A stretch of DNA of 64,000 nt from positions 64,498,256 to 64,562,255 of the forward strand of contig NC_054539.1 in the NCBI RefSeq assembly GCF_017654505.1. Direction: 5' to 3'. The notes beneath the pieces were generated by a model that was not told the DNA's origin, made no database searches, and saw nothing but the letters and a program-made list of their open reading frames with translations. A program made the translations under genes and the position numbers. This DNA comes from Polyodon spathula. Its lineage: Eukaryota; Chordata; Actinopteri; Acipenseriformes; Polyodontidae. Shown in pieces: positions 24,840 to 35,848 of the stretch; position 1 is the first letter of the stretch; each line of letters starts with the position of its first letter.

Positions 24840-27800
24840 TTTTTTGTTCTGAACTAATTACAGAAAAAAAAGTTATTGATTGAACCGATTTGGAAAGAAT
24901 CAGTACACAAAAAAATACCATTAATGACAGTTACAGTAACGTCGTTTGACAATTGGCTTGTTGGGCTTGGCCAGCATTCTTGGCTGACCTCATCTGAGAA
25001 TTACATCCTAATTTTGTTTTCCTGAGTAAATTAAAAATGGAAATGAAAAATGAAAAATGGAAAGTTACATTGTTTTTTCTTTTCAGATAAGTGGGTTATT
25101 TAGCATATGTTTTTTATTGCTGAAGATCATATTACAAGTTATACATCTTTACTGAGGCCATACACTGATCAGTTCCTGTAGTGCCAATTAATTTTAGGAA
25201 GCGGTATGGAGTGGTAAGTTACGGACCTGAGTTTGCATTAAAAGAAGTATGTGCATATTTGCCATTTCTGTCCAAACTGCTGTTGAAGGCAGTGGATGAA
25301 GCTTTCTTGTGATTGTGCTCATTGTACAGAATACTGATGGATGCAGGCATGAGTGGTGTGTACAGACAGGGAGTGCTAAATGGGTTTTAAAAGGTACACA
25401 ATTAGAAAGGAACTTAAATTGCGATAAAATAATTAAAACATATTTTTTTTAAATATTTTCTTTATAGAAAACAAAACTTACCTTTATGCAATGTAATTAT
25501 GTAAAAGAGTAATATTAAACATGTATATCTGGAATTGTAATTGTAATATCTATGTTGTTTAATCACCAGCATAATTGCATACCTGGTTAGATATTGTCCA
25601 TCAAAATGGGTGACATTTGGGATGTATTGCCTGATTCTTTATATTCTTTAGCCTATAGATTGAGTAAAAAGACAGGATCAGTGTGGCTATATAACCCAGT
25701 TTTCCATGCAACACATTTAATATTACAAGACAATATAGGTCATATATTGTAAGCACTTGTCATTTACCTCAAACTTAAATTGATTATTTATAAGACAGAC
25801 ATTACAAAAAAATCCAGGGTATGCATGCTGTCGAGCAATATAAAAATAACTTCAAATCTCATTACTAAACAAATAGCCCACAGTATGTTTTGATGTATTT
25901 TCTTTAATAATTTGACTTGCTTTTGGTATTCAATCAAAACCATGTGAATGGGTGTCCAGGTAGTAATATTTTTTAATGGCTGACAAACGTTACCAGTTAA
26001 ACAAAAACTTACAAGTAATTTATTTTAAGTGGTATATTTTAATATAAGAACTCGTATCTACAAATAGCTGATTTCATTTAAGAGACATACAGGGTATTCA
26101 GCTGATATCTGGTGTGATGGCTGTCCCATTTTTTATTTTGATTTTTGTTTTATTTAGTTTGGGGGCGGATACCTGAAATCCACCTTTACTTACAGTATAT
26201 ATATACCTGACAATCATTTTCATTGGTGATCAACGTTAGATTTATATCCTTGTAAAACACTAGGGAAATGTAAAAATATTATATTGCAGCCTACCTGGCA
26301 GTTACATTGAGACAAGCCATGCTTGGCCTTTGAGTTAACCATGAGAGTGTAGTGAGAAAAGTACTGCAGAAAATGACTTGAGGGTGAGATGGAATAATTT
26401 ATAGCAGGGCTCGCTTGAAGGCAGTCATGCTAAAAATTGAAACTCTGGCTAACGGCAGCTGTTAATGAAGTAATTGAACCCCAATTAGAGACCATTACCA
26501 TCAGTTACTTCAAGGGTGGGCTATTCCAGTCTATTCTATTGCAAAGCATTGTTCCAAACATGTCCTTGGTTATTCATTGGTCTTAGCAAGGCTAATTGCA
26601 ATAGACTTGACTAGGAGAGCCAAGGTTACCTATAACCTATAGTGAGGAAGATATGGAATGGGCATCTACCATACAGACAATACCCTAAAATCAAGGTTCT
26701 AACCCGTGCTGCTGCTGCTGCATGTCAGTAGTTTAGATGTGGTGTTTTGTTTTGTTTTTGTCAAGACCATTCATTCTCATAAAAGGCACAGCTTAGGAAT
26801 TGCTCTGGCTCTGTCAGACTCCCACTCATCTGTATAATATACCGCCCTGTCCCCATGTCAATATCGACTGGATTTTACGTAGTTTCCCATAAATGTGTTT
26901 CTGGAAAATTTTGAGGCATTTGAACCCTTCAAGGAGTGATCAGTCCTCATTGTGAAACTTAAATACAATAAAGTGAGTGATGAATGTAAAGGAAGTTTTT
27001 TTTTTTTTCTACTTTGTAAAATTACATTGTTTGAAATATTATAATTATGTATTATAATTAGACTTCTGCTCCTATTTGAAACTGTTTGATGGGATTTTGG
27101 ACACTTTTAATTATTTTTGTAATTGTGGGCCTAGGTTTCAGAAGATTGTAGAAATGTTTTCCAATGAGCACAATAGCAAACATGTGAACTATAAATTATG
27201 TTAAAAAAACGTTTTCCCTTAATTTTTCTTCACATACTGCAGATGTCTTATTACTCACAGCAAAATCAAAATGAAACCCCACATAACCAGAAACTTTACC
27301 TGTGTCATGTCCCCTCGTCGGTTTATTCTTTTACTCATTACACAATCATGTAACCTTTACTGTTAGATTTGGGTAATAGTGTTCATGTCATTGCCACTGA
27401 AAAGCAAGTGGACATAAAGCACAGTTTGCTTCATACTGGCTCATCCCAGAAGAGACACTCAAGCTTTGAAAATCAAACCCTGTCTTTTTTGCCTCATTCC
27501 TGGCACCATTTTGTAACATACCTATTAAAAGGTTAAAAGGCATGCAACCTTTGATTTTGGGTTTGCTAATTGTCATCCATCCTTCCCTCCTGCCATCTTC
27601 TTTCCCTCGTCCATCTGGGTTTGTGAAAAAGGATCTCGGGGGAGCATGTCAGGCTGTTCTGTTATTGTCTGATGCTCTCTATTGCAAGCACAAAAATGTG
27701 CTCAGCTACTATATCATCGCTTGACCGTTTTTATCATATGTTCTAATTTGAATCCATTATTAAGGTATTGGACAATGTTTCAGAGTTCTACTGAAGTGTT

Positions 27801-27975
27801 TCTCTCTTGTCCTTGTGTTTCATCAAACAGTGGCTTAGCCAAAACTCAAAGTAGACAGATCTCACTAGAATTTTAAGAAAAGGTGGTCTGATCATTCCTG
27901 TTTTATTTTTTCATTACTTTACACAACGTAATTCCAACCATAACAAACATTGCTCCAATGGTCCTCCAAATGCTT

Positions 27976-28006
27976 TGTGTGTGTGTGTGTGTGTGTTTGT
28001 GTGTGT
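27976..28006. repeat. (GT)n microsatellite
   Basis: About 15 GT units with one tt interruption. Confidence 0.95.
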
Positions 28007-30760
28007 ACGGTTGTAGTGCCTATTTTAGAGAATGTAAAAATGTTTTACTGCATCACCAATGAAAAAGCAAGTTTTTATTTCTGAATATGTCTTCTTCCAG
28101 ATCATTTGTTTTCTTGTAAAGCTAACTGTTAAACAAGAATGTAAAACAGTAATCAGCACATGTAAAAAAATAAATAAATAATTTTTTTTTTTAAAAATGT
28201 ATTTTATCCTAAAAGTTTTACAATCATTAACAATTAAAGCAAGACGTTGCAGTTCTTTTTGTTCTGATTCTTGAATGCCTCAGACAATGCTTGTTAACAA
28301 TAACAATGAAGTAACTCTTCATTTTTTTTTTAACAGATAAACAGTGCTAACCAGTAAAAAATATCATTCTGTGTTATAGTAATACATGGGCAATATACTG
28401 TGTAAATAAGATGTGATTGATTTCTATTCCTGCTTTTTCCAGCTAGGAAGTTTGCTAGCGGACCTGGCTGCTTTGTCACATGTTTGTTGCAGTTTCATAT
28501 CAGAAAGTCAAGGTTTGGGCTAGATGTTTTCCATGTTCATTGGAATTATGATAGTTTTGTCTTTTCATCGGGTCAGGTTTGCGTAGGTTAGGGTATCAGG
28601 CTGGCTCTGGTTCAGATTAGTTTTGGTCAGGACCAGGCTGAATTTAGGTCCATGCAGATCGAAATCATGGATTTACAAAACATCTTCACTCAAACCAATG
28701 TGAAATGGTTCATGTTTAAAAACGCAAAGGACATAGAAGCATGAATAAACTGTATTGTTATAAATTGATTTTAAAGTAAAGAGTCTGAATGCTTACATGC
28801 TAGTTCTCAGGAAAGATTCAATTACGAAACTTTGCAGTGTGATACAAAAAAAAAAACCTGTTCAATGTGGCTATCAAAATGTTATGAAGCACTGTGCCTA
28901 GTCCAGATTCTTTTGAACTTTCTTTGGTGTTGGATTTAGTTGTAGTTCTGTACGTTCCAGTATAGCCAAAGGATCAGCAAACAGACTTAAACCAAGAATT
29001 GCATGAACAGTGCGATTGTGACGTTTGTATAAGGGAAGCTTACAATCTCTGGCTAATGATGGAACTGGATCTTTAATACACTGCTATGTCACCTCCATTC
29101 TGTCCTGGGACCTTAACGCTTGGTCTGGTTAGCATCCTTTCCAGATCAAAGTCCCTAAAGTAATTTCAGTTTCACAGATGACAGGTCACGCATAGTATGA
29201 GCTCAGTTAGTCTTCAGAACAGTCTCCAACATTAACCTGCTTTGCAATTTTTACTGGAAGAACCTTATCTGCATTCTGCTGTGCTGTTACTCCTTTTTTT
29301 TTTAATAGTTTCCAATAATTTTGATTTGTTCTCCTAAATTCTAAATTCATTTGCTCCAATAATGAGTTTTATTCATGTTTCCCAAAACCTACATTCACTT
29401 TTGTACTGTTGAGCAAATTATTAAATATTGAATCACCTGACTAGATGTACATGAACAAAGAAACATTTTAATTGTGAGGCAACAGTTGTTCTTGACAGTT
29501 CTCATGACTTCTGCCAGTAAGACAGATTTCCCAGTTACTGCTCAACTTGAAATCCCTGCTCTATGACTGAAGGACAGCACAATAAGCAACTATACTGTGT
29601 CATATCAGACTATTCATACAGACAACATATCTGCCATTTTAAGGAGTGTGGAGCGGCTCCCACAGTCAGATTTCACGATGCTGCAATATACATCATATGA
29701 CTTTGGGAATTGAAACCTGCGGGGGTTGGAAAGGAGTACAGTCTAAGTTTCTCCAGCACAGCAAGATGTAACTTACAATGTAGCTGTGTCTTTAGATTGT
29801 ATAGTTATCTTACAATTCCAGCTCCTTTCACAAGGTTCTTAGTGATTTATTTTGTCAGTTTATTTTGTGCTTATTTGTTATCTTCTCGTGATCTTGCTTT
29901 CCAGACACTGTTGTGATTAGAAACATTGAACACGTTAGATTTTTTTTTTTTCCTATAGAGTGAATTTAGAAAAGGTAGATTATGAAATAGATGTCATCAC
30001 TTTAAAGAAAATTGAAAAAAACATGACCACATTTAACCATAAACTTTCTCAAAAAAATAAAGCAAATGATTTCCTTGTTGCTGGAATAATAACATAATTA
30101 CAGGAGACACAGCAATTTAAGAGTTACAAAGGTAGCTAGGAGTAAAAAAACAAACAAAAAGCAAAAAACAATCACCACCTGTATAAGAACTAATGCAGGT
30201 ACATTATGAGCAAGCAGTCCCTCATTATAGCTCCGGTTTTGTAAGTACTGTACTAATACTATAAAATCAGATTAAACGGTTCTGACTGAATGGCACCCTA
30301 GTCTGAAGGAGGCAACAGTAATGTATAAGAAGTTGAGGGATTCAGGAAACAACTGTAACGATGCAATATTGTTTCTGGACTGGTGAAGTCGAGTGATATT
30401 TATATATATGAAACTGGATGAAATTTATACACAGGATATATCCTGACTGTTCTTCTGCCTTAACAAGAAGCCCACTAAATTATTAATAGACCAACCTGCA
30501 ACAAACTTGAGATCACTGACTTTCATCAGTTCATTTTCAAGAGGAAGTTTTGTAACCATGGTAATACTTTTAAATTAAATGTTTTGGGATGCCGTTATTT
30601 TTTAATGGAAATCAAAGGAGCAGCCTAAATATGAAGATTAAATTCTAGAAGAGGATGACAAAAAAGGATGGCAAAAATAATGTCATTGGCAGCTAACTCA
30701 AAGCTGCCAAGATATGTGGACACTGGAGACTTGCACTAAACATTTTCAGCAGTCAATATT

Positions 30761-31235
30761 TGTGAACAGGCTGGCTGATGTTGACGTCAGTCCACCAAGG
30801 CAATTGCAGGTGAAACTGAGACGATACGGCACTCAACTTTTTATTAAATCAAATACGATGTTTACACAAAACAAAAGACTCACAAAACAAACAAAATGGC
30901 ACGTTGGCCAAAATAAACAGCAAGTATCGTGCTGGTCCTCCAGCACGCATAGCAATTGTCATCCTTTAGATTTTTAATTCATTCTCCTCTCTCTCGCTCT
31001 CCCGTTCTCCACTCACGAACACCCAACCTCGAGTGAGTGATCCATGCATCTATATATACAGCTGTGCTGGGATTCAATTCCTAATTAATCACTCACTTGA
31101 ATCCCAGCACATGAACTAATCTGTGCACTCCCCGTGTTCACATCTTAATAGACACTTTATCTGCACGTGAAGTAATTGTGCAACTCCCTTGTCTAAATGC
31201 AACTATATATTTTAAAACACTTGTGATAACCCACA
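30761..31235 (-). mobile_element. Solo LTR (copy 2), ends approximate
   Basis: On the minus strand it starts about TGTGGGTTATCACAAG and ends CCTGTTCACA. A perfect 14-bp palindrome (31064-31077 with 31097-31110, 19-nt loop) stands just upstream of TGTATATATA (31051-31060). Further on are a perfect 8-bp hairpin CGTGCTGG/CCAGCACG (30928-30947) and AATAAAAAG as a polyadenylation signal. The order of parts matches the copy at 35273-35789. No target-site duplication found. Confidence 0.5.
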
Positions 31236-32662
31236 ATGGTACAAACATAAAACCAAAAACTGGCATCACATATACAGTACAAGTAAAATGATAGATCTGG
31301 AGTGGTGCACATGTACTGGTACTGCCTGTTTATTAGGAAACGTCAGCAGCAGACAAATCTGTATTAGGTAAAGTCAAAACAAATCTTGTCATCACGATTG
31401 CCCCTCAAAGCTTTACTGAGCTTTTTCTGAACAGCTGGGTACCTCATCACTAAGCTCTTTTCAGCTAACTCTGGTGTTTATAGTTCTTGTTGAGTTTATC
31501 TTCAGTCATAATGTAGTAATTCCAAATGCAATCACATAAATGACTTAACTTAAAAACAAACAAAATGCTGTTCTAAACATCGGATATAGGATTAGCAAAT
31601 CTAACACTAGTTCCAGTTTCATTTACTGAAATGTCAAGAATTCTACTTCCTTTGTGTTTGTCATGAAAATAGTCATATAATCTATTATGGAATTGTTGAC
31701 CTTCTCTTTAAAATCTCCAGCAGCAGCAGTCATGAAATTTCATCTCAGCTGAAAGGTCACACAGCAAAGTGATTATACCAGAAAGCTGGGGAGACAGAGA
31801 TAGGGTGGCTGACTCTTCTGACTTTTACCAAGGTGAAGAGGCAAAACAATACAGTATAAATGGCTTCACAACATATTCACCATCAGTACTTTCAGATCAT
31901 AAAATAAGCTGAGTAGTTAAGTAAAAAAAATGGGTATTTTACTTTGTTTGCAAAATCAGACGACTGAATGTCTCAAGAACCTTAAGGTTCAGGTTTAATC
32001 CTAAAACTTAAATATTTAGCAGGAAAATATGACAATGGCCAATGGGCTTTGCTGTGGTAAAGAGCAAACTCTGCCATCGGGCTTTTATTTCCTTCTGTAA
32101 AAGAGAAGCTTTGAAAGAAGCCCAAAAGAAATTAGAACACTGCTTTTAATTAAGATTGTTTTGCAATAATCCAGACATTTACAAATAAATAAATAAATAA
32201 TGTTGTTTCTAGAATAAAACAAACATTTTAGGCTAATGAATACACATACAAAAACAAATACAACTTTTCAAATCTAAACTAACATATAAAATGCTAAAAA
32301 TGTATCTTCATTAAAAGTGACCTCTATTGTTGTATCACTGTCATTTCTCTAGCTATAAGCTTCAGTTTTTCACAGCTAGTCCTGGCTGAGTTAAGGAAAT
32401 GGGATGCATGTTTCTTTTCATGATATTCTCTCCTTGAAATCGTTCCTGTCTGGAAACACTAGAAAACATTTTCAACTTTCTCCTTGACAGAGAAGATGGC
32501 ATCACATCATTAATAAGCACTTCAAACAGAGGGACTAGATTAGGCCCACGTAACTCATAATGCAATAGACCAGCAAATTGCCATTCCCTATGATTTCAAT
32601 GGATACACATTATACAAAAAAGCATGGTTCTAACTGAGCAGGAATAGGAGTATGTGTATATA
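31236..32662. other. Intergenic DNA
   Basis: AT-rich, no feature recognised beyond short A/T runs. Confidence 0.6.
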
Positions 32663-32957
32663 TGTGTGTGTGTGCTGGCCACACAGGCTTGCTCGGGTTC
32701 TTTTTCCCTTCCAAATCACGACCCAACACACACACAGGATTTGAAAGAATAAGCGCTGATGCGGACTTTTAATTACAAAAATAAACAAAAACAAAACAAA
32801 AACCTAGCTCCCTCAGAACTCTTACTAAACATTTATGCAGGTCCCTAATTAGCTCGCAAGAAGGCTAAGCCATTAATAATAAATTAAATTAACCAAAATG
32901 TGCATTTCCACGTGTTTTTGGCAGGGAGGATATTAACTTCCTCCCTGCCATGTTACA
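32663..32957 (-). mobile_element. Solo LTR (copy 3), internally deleted
   Basis: On the minus strand it starts TGTAACATGGCAGGGAGG, close to copy 1 (TGTAAGATAGCAGGGAGG), and ends CACACACA. ATATA flanks both sides (32658-32662 and 32958-32962), a 5-bp target-site duplication. A perfect 11-bp hairpin GGCAGGGAGGA/TCCTCCCTGCC lies at 32920-32949. It shares ggtccct...aaggctaagcc with copy 1 but lacks the TATA-side palindrome, so an internal deletion is likely. Confidence 0.6.
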
Positions 32958-34586
32958 ATATATATTGCACCATATATTTGGTTTGTTTTCTATAACTTCA
33001 GGATATTACTAACTGTCAGAGCTTAATACATTTGCAAGATGAAAACAGCCTCCACAAAATTCAAAGTAGACAGATAGTGAACACTCTTCCCTGTTGTGTC
33101 AGAAGATGTCTAAATTATATCCCACATGTTCACAAAACCATGGAACAAAAGGATCCATTAATAATGATCAGAGGTTAACAGTTGGCTGCAAGGGGAGGAG
33201 TTATCAACCTCCTCTCAACAGACATCTTTTTTAATGTATCGTCATCCGATAAATTAGCAGGCTAATGTATTTTCAATATTGGCTTATAATTACAAAAATG
33301 GAAAAGCTGCTGTATATCTATCTGTGTTGTTAAATTACATTTTCCTTGTGTCCTATTTCCTCAAACCATTAACACCCCTACCAGAAATTACTGATTGCTG
33401 ATTATTTGGAGGGTTTCATTTTTCTCAAATGGTAGGATATAGAGAGAGAGACCTCATGAACCTGCTGAATGTCAGTTAAAAAGTATATACAAAAGGCTGG
33501 GGTCTGTTCAAAATAAAATAACATAAATACCGTTTTGAGACTGAAAAAGGGTACTTTCATGCCCAAGATGAGGCCCTTGATAACATCGTTGCAGCCACCC
33601 TGGGGTTTGTAAAGGTGTTAATCTGGATTTACCTGTTGGTTACAAACTACTTAGACTGCAATGATAATGGCTGACCATCAGAAAATCCACAAAGCGTGTA
33701 AGAGAGAGTTGGTTCTCGCCAACATCCGCTCTCGAGATCCTGAGCTTTGTGGGGAATCGCTATGGCAATGGAACAAAATTAAACCTTCTAAATTTATGAG
33801 AAAATCATGAAGAAAATAATTAGGCACATTGAATAAAAACAATTTTTTAAAAAAAGTGGAGAGAAATGCATTGTTAATTGATTTTTTTATAAATTTAGGT
33901 ATGTTGAACTTCAGGAGTTAATACTGCCTGACCCTAAAAATGTACAGTGCTTATAAATTATCTGTGAAATCACTGTAAATATTAGATGGAAGGGTGCAAG
34001 TTTAACACCAGATATAGTATTTTTTATTTTTTTAATTTTTTTATTTTTTTTTTACGTTGAATCTTTAAAAGGATTTTTTTTTAAGAATGCATTCAGCAGA
34101 TGTCCACAGCAGCTACTTCTGTCTTGACGGCCCCCTGCGACTGACAGTGAGAGCACTGGTGCTAATCACACTGGCAATGTTCAGATCAAAACAGCACCCA
34201 GATTTTTGGAGTGAAACGGTACAATTTCTCATGTTAGAGCCACCTCACAGCAGAACAAAATTTGCACAGCCTTATTATTTTATTAACTTTCATTTGCCTC
34301 TGTCCAGCAGACGTGCATGCTGGTTAGCTCCCAATAACCTGTAAAGCACAGACAAAGCTAACAAGCAAATAGGCTCTTCCATTGTGAAAAAGGCTGCCCT
34401 AGTACTTATTGGTGAGCAATAGAACACTGTGGAATGCATCTTTCTACTAACAGCACACATTTAATAACATTCTTGCAAATGAAGCAATTGCATATTTTTA
34501 ATTGGTCTTTATTCTTATTAACCAAGCAGCAAAGTTAACTTGTACTGTAGTTTGAAAACCAAAACAAATATCTGGCTGTATATGAG
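32958..34586. other. Intergenic DNA
   Basis: No gene or repeat family recognised. Homopolymer T tracts near 34010-34083. The stretch 33540-33790 is less AT-rich than its surroundings but carries no coding frame. Confidence 0.55.
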
Positions 34587-35272
34587 TGTGGCAGAGGTGA
34601 GGCCTGCCCTGGTAAATTAATATATATTTGGTGGTGTTTTGATTTTTATATGTTAAAAAGGTTTCATTTCAAAAAACAAAGTGTTGGATGTGGCACGGCT
34701 GGGAGGTTAAGCTTTCCTCCCTGCCTAATTGAAATGGTGGCCAGGTGGCAATTGAAGAATTAATAATCAATTAACCCTGGTCACCTGCATTTAAAAAGAG
34801 GCTGCAAAGCCAGTTTCCTAGTTCTTCTTTGTTCTGTGCTGTTATTTGTTTGGTGCTGGTGGAGGTGAAGGTGAAGGTGAAGGTGAAGGTGAAGGTGAAG
34901 GTGAAGGTGAAGGTGAAGGTGAAGGTGAACTCTCATAACTGTGTGTGGAACCAGCGTGAGCTATCAACAATCATTGTGTGCTTGACCAGGATCTTCGATT
35001 TATCATAAGGATTATTTTAGGGGAATTTTAATCCCACAAAGGTTTTATTTAGTTTATGCAGGGAGAAGGTTCCTGAAGCAGGACCTCCCTTTTAGTGGGA
35101 GCAGGGCTTGGCCAGAGCTTGGCCACCTTTCATATTTTTGTATATATCCATGTACCTGTGTGTTTGTATCCTCCCGCCCTAGGACTACATTGCGGCCACC
35201 AACACTGCAGCTCCTTGTACTTGATAAAACCTGGGCACCTGTGCGGCATTTCAACGTCAAACCCTCTGTCTC
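34587..35272 (+). mobile_element. Solo LTR (copy 4), possibly interrupted by copy 5
   Basis: Starts TGTGGCAGAGGTGAGGCCTG, alignable with the start of copy 5 (TGTGACAGGGTACACCCTG). Contains the GGCTGGGAGG/CCTCCCTGCC hairpin (34697-34725), an imperfect palindrome (34736-34755 with 34767-34785) followed at once by a CATTTAAAAAG TATA-like box, and GCTGGT/ACCAGC around a minisatellite. Its true end may be TTACA at 35795-35799, beyond copy 5; then the flanks atgag and atgac differ at one base. Confidence 0.45.
34864..34929. repeat. GGTGAA minisatellite, 11 units
   Basis: Eleven perfect GGTGAA copies. They lie between the two arms of the GCTGGT (34855-34860) and ACCAGC (34950-34955) inverted repeat inside solo LTR copy 4. 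Confidence 0.98.
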
Positions 35273-35789
35273 TGTGACAGGGTACACCCTGCCCCTGTGT
35301 GTATTGTATTTGTTGTATTATTATTTAAAATGTATTGTTTGTGTGTAAAAACATGTTATTTTATTGTTTTGAAGCATGGATGGAGTTAAACTTCTCCATC
35401 CATGCTATACTCATGCAGAATGTGACCATCTCCAGTTTGATTCATTTATTACTAATCTGGAGACAGTCGCATGTATAAAAACCCACAGCTTTGGCTGATT
35501 GAAGTTAGTGTCTTCAGAAGCGGAACGAGAGACGTGAATCGTGAGATAAAGAAACTAATATCTAAAAACAATTGCTACCATGCTGGTTTTACGCCAGCAT
35601 GACACATGTTTGGTTTTGTTTGTTTTGGCGACCGTGCTGTTTTGTTTTTGTTTGGTAAAAGTGTTTTTGTTTGTTCAAGCCTTCAATTTATTATTAAAAC
35701 ATGCAAGCAATGCTTTCATACCCTGCAGTATTGACTGTCTGTGTCCATTCTCTCCCGGGTCTGACATCACCACTAACCAATCTGTGACA
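35273..35789 (+). mobile_element. Solo LTR (copy 5)
   Basis: Begins TGTGACAGGG and ends ATCTGTGACA, flanked on both sides by GTCTC (35268-35272 and 35790-35794), a perfect 5-bp target-site duplication. Contains a hairpin GCATGGATGGAG/CTCCATCCATGC with short spacer near 35374-35405, a 15-bp imperfect palindrome (35421-35435 with 35457-35471) and TGTATAAAA immediately after it, then a perfect 8-bp hairpin CATGCTGG/CCAGCATG (35579-35601). 517 bp, no coding content. Confidence 0.6.
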
Positions 35790-35810
35790 GTCTCTTACAA
35801 TGACAAACCA

Positions 35811-35812
<2 letters not shown>

Positions 35813-35846
<34 letters not shown>
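35813..35846. repeat. (AC)n microsatellite
   Basis: Seventeen AC units. Confidence 0.95.

Positions 35847-35848
<2 letters not shown>

Larger units (their letters stand above)
24594..30760 (+). other. ASXL2 3' UTR and downstream DNA, end not determinable
   Basis: No coding signal. The first several kilobases probably belong to the ASXL2 3' UTR, but no cleavage site can be fixed from sequence alone; several AATAAA motifs occur (for example near 26968). Contains an AT repeat at 24779-24839 and a GT repeat at 27976-28006. Only short chance open frames are present. Confidence 0.5.
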
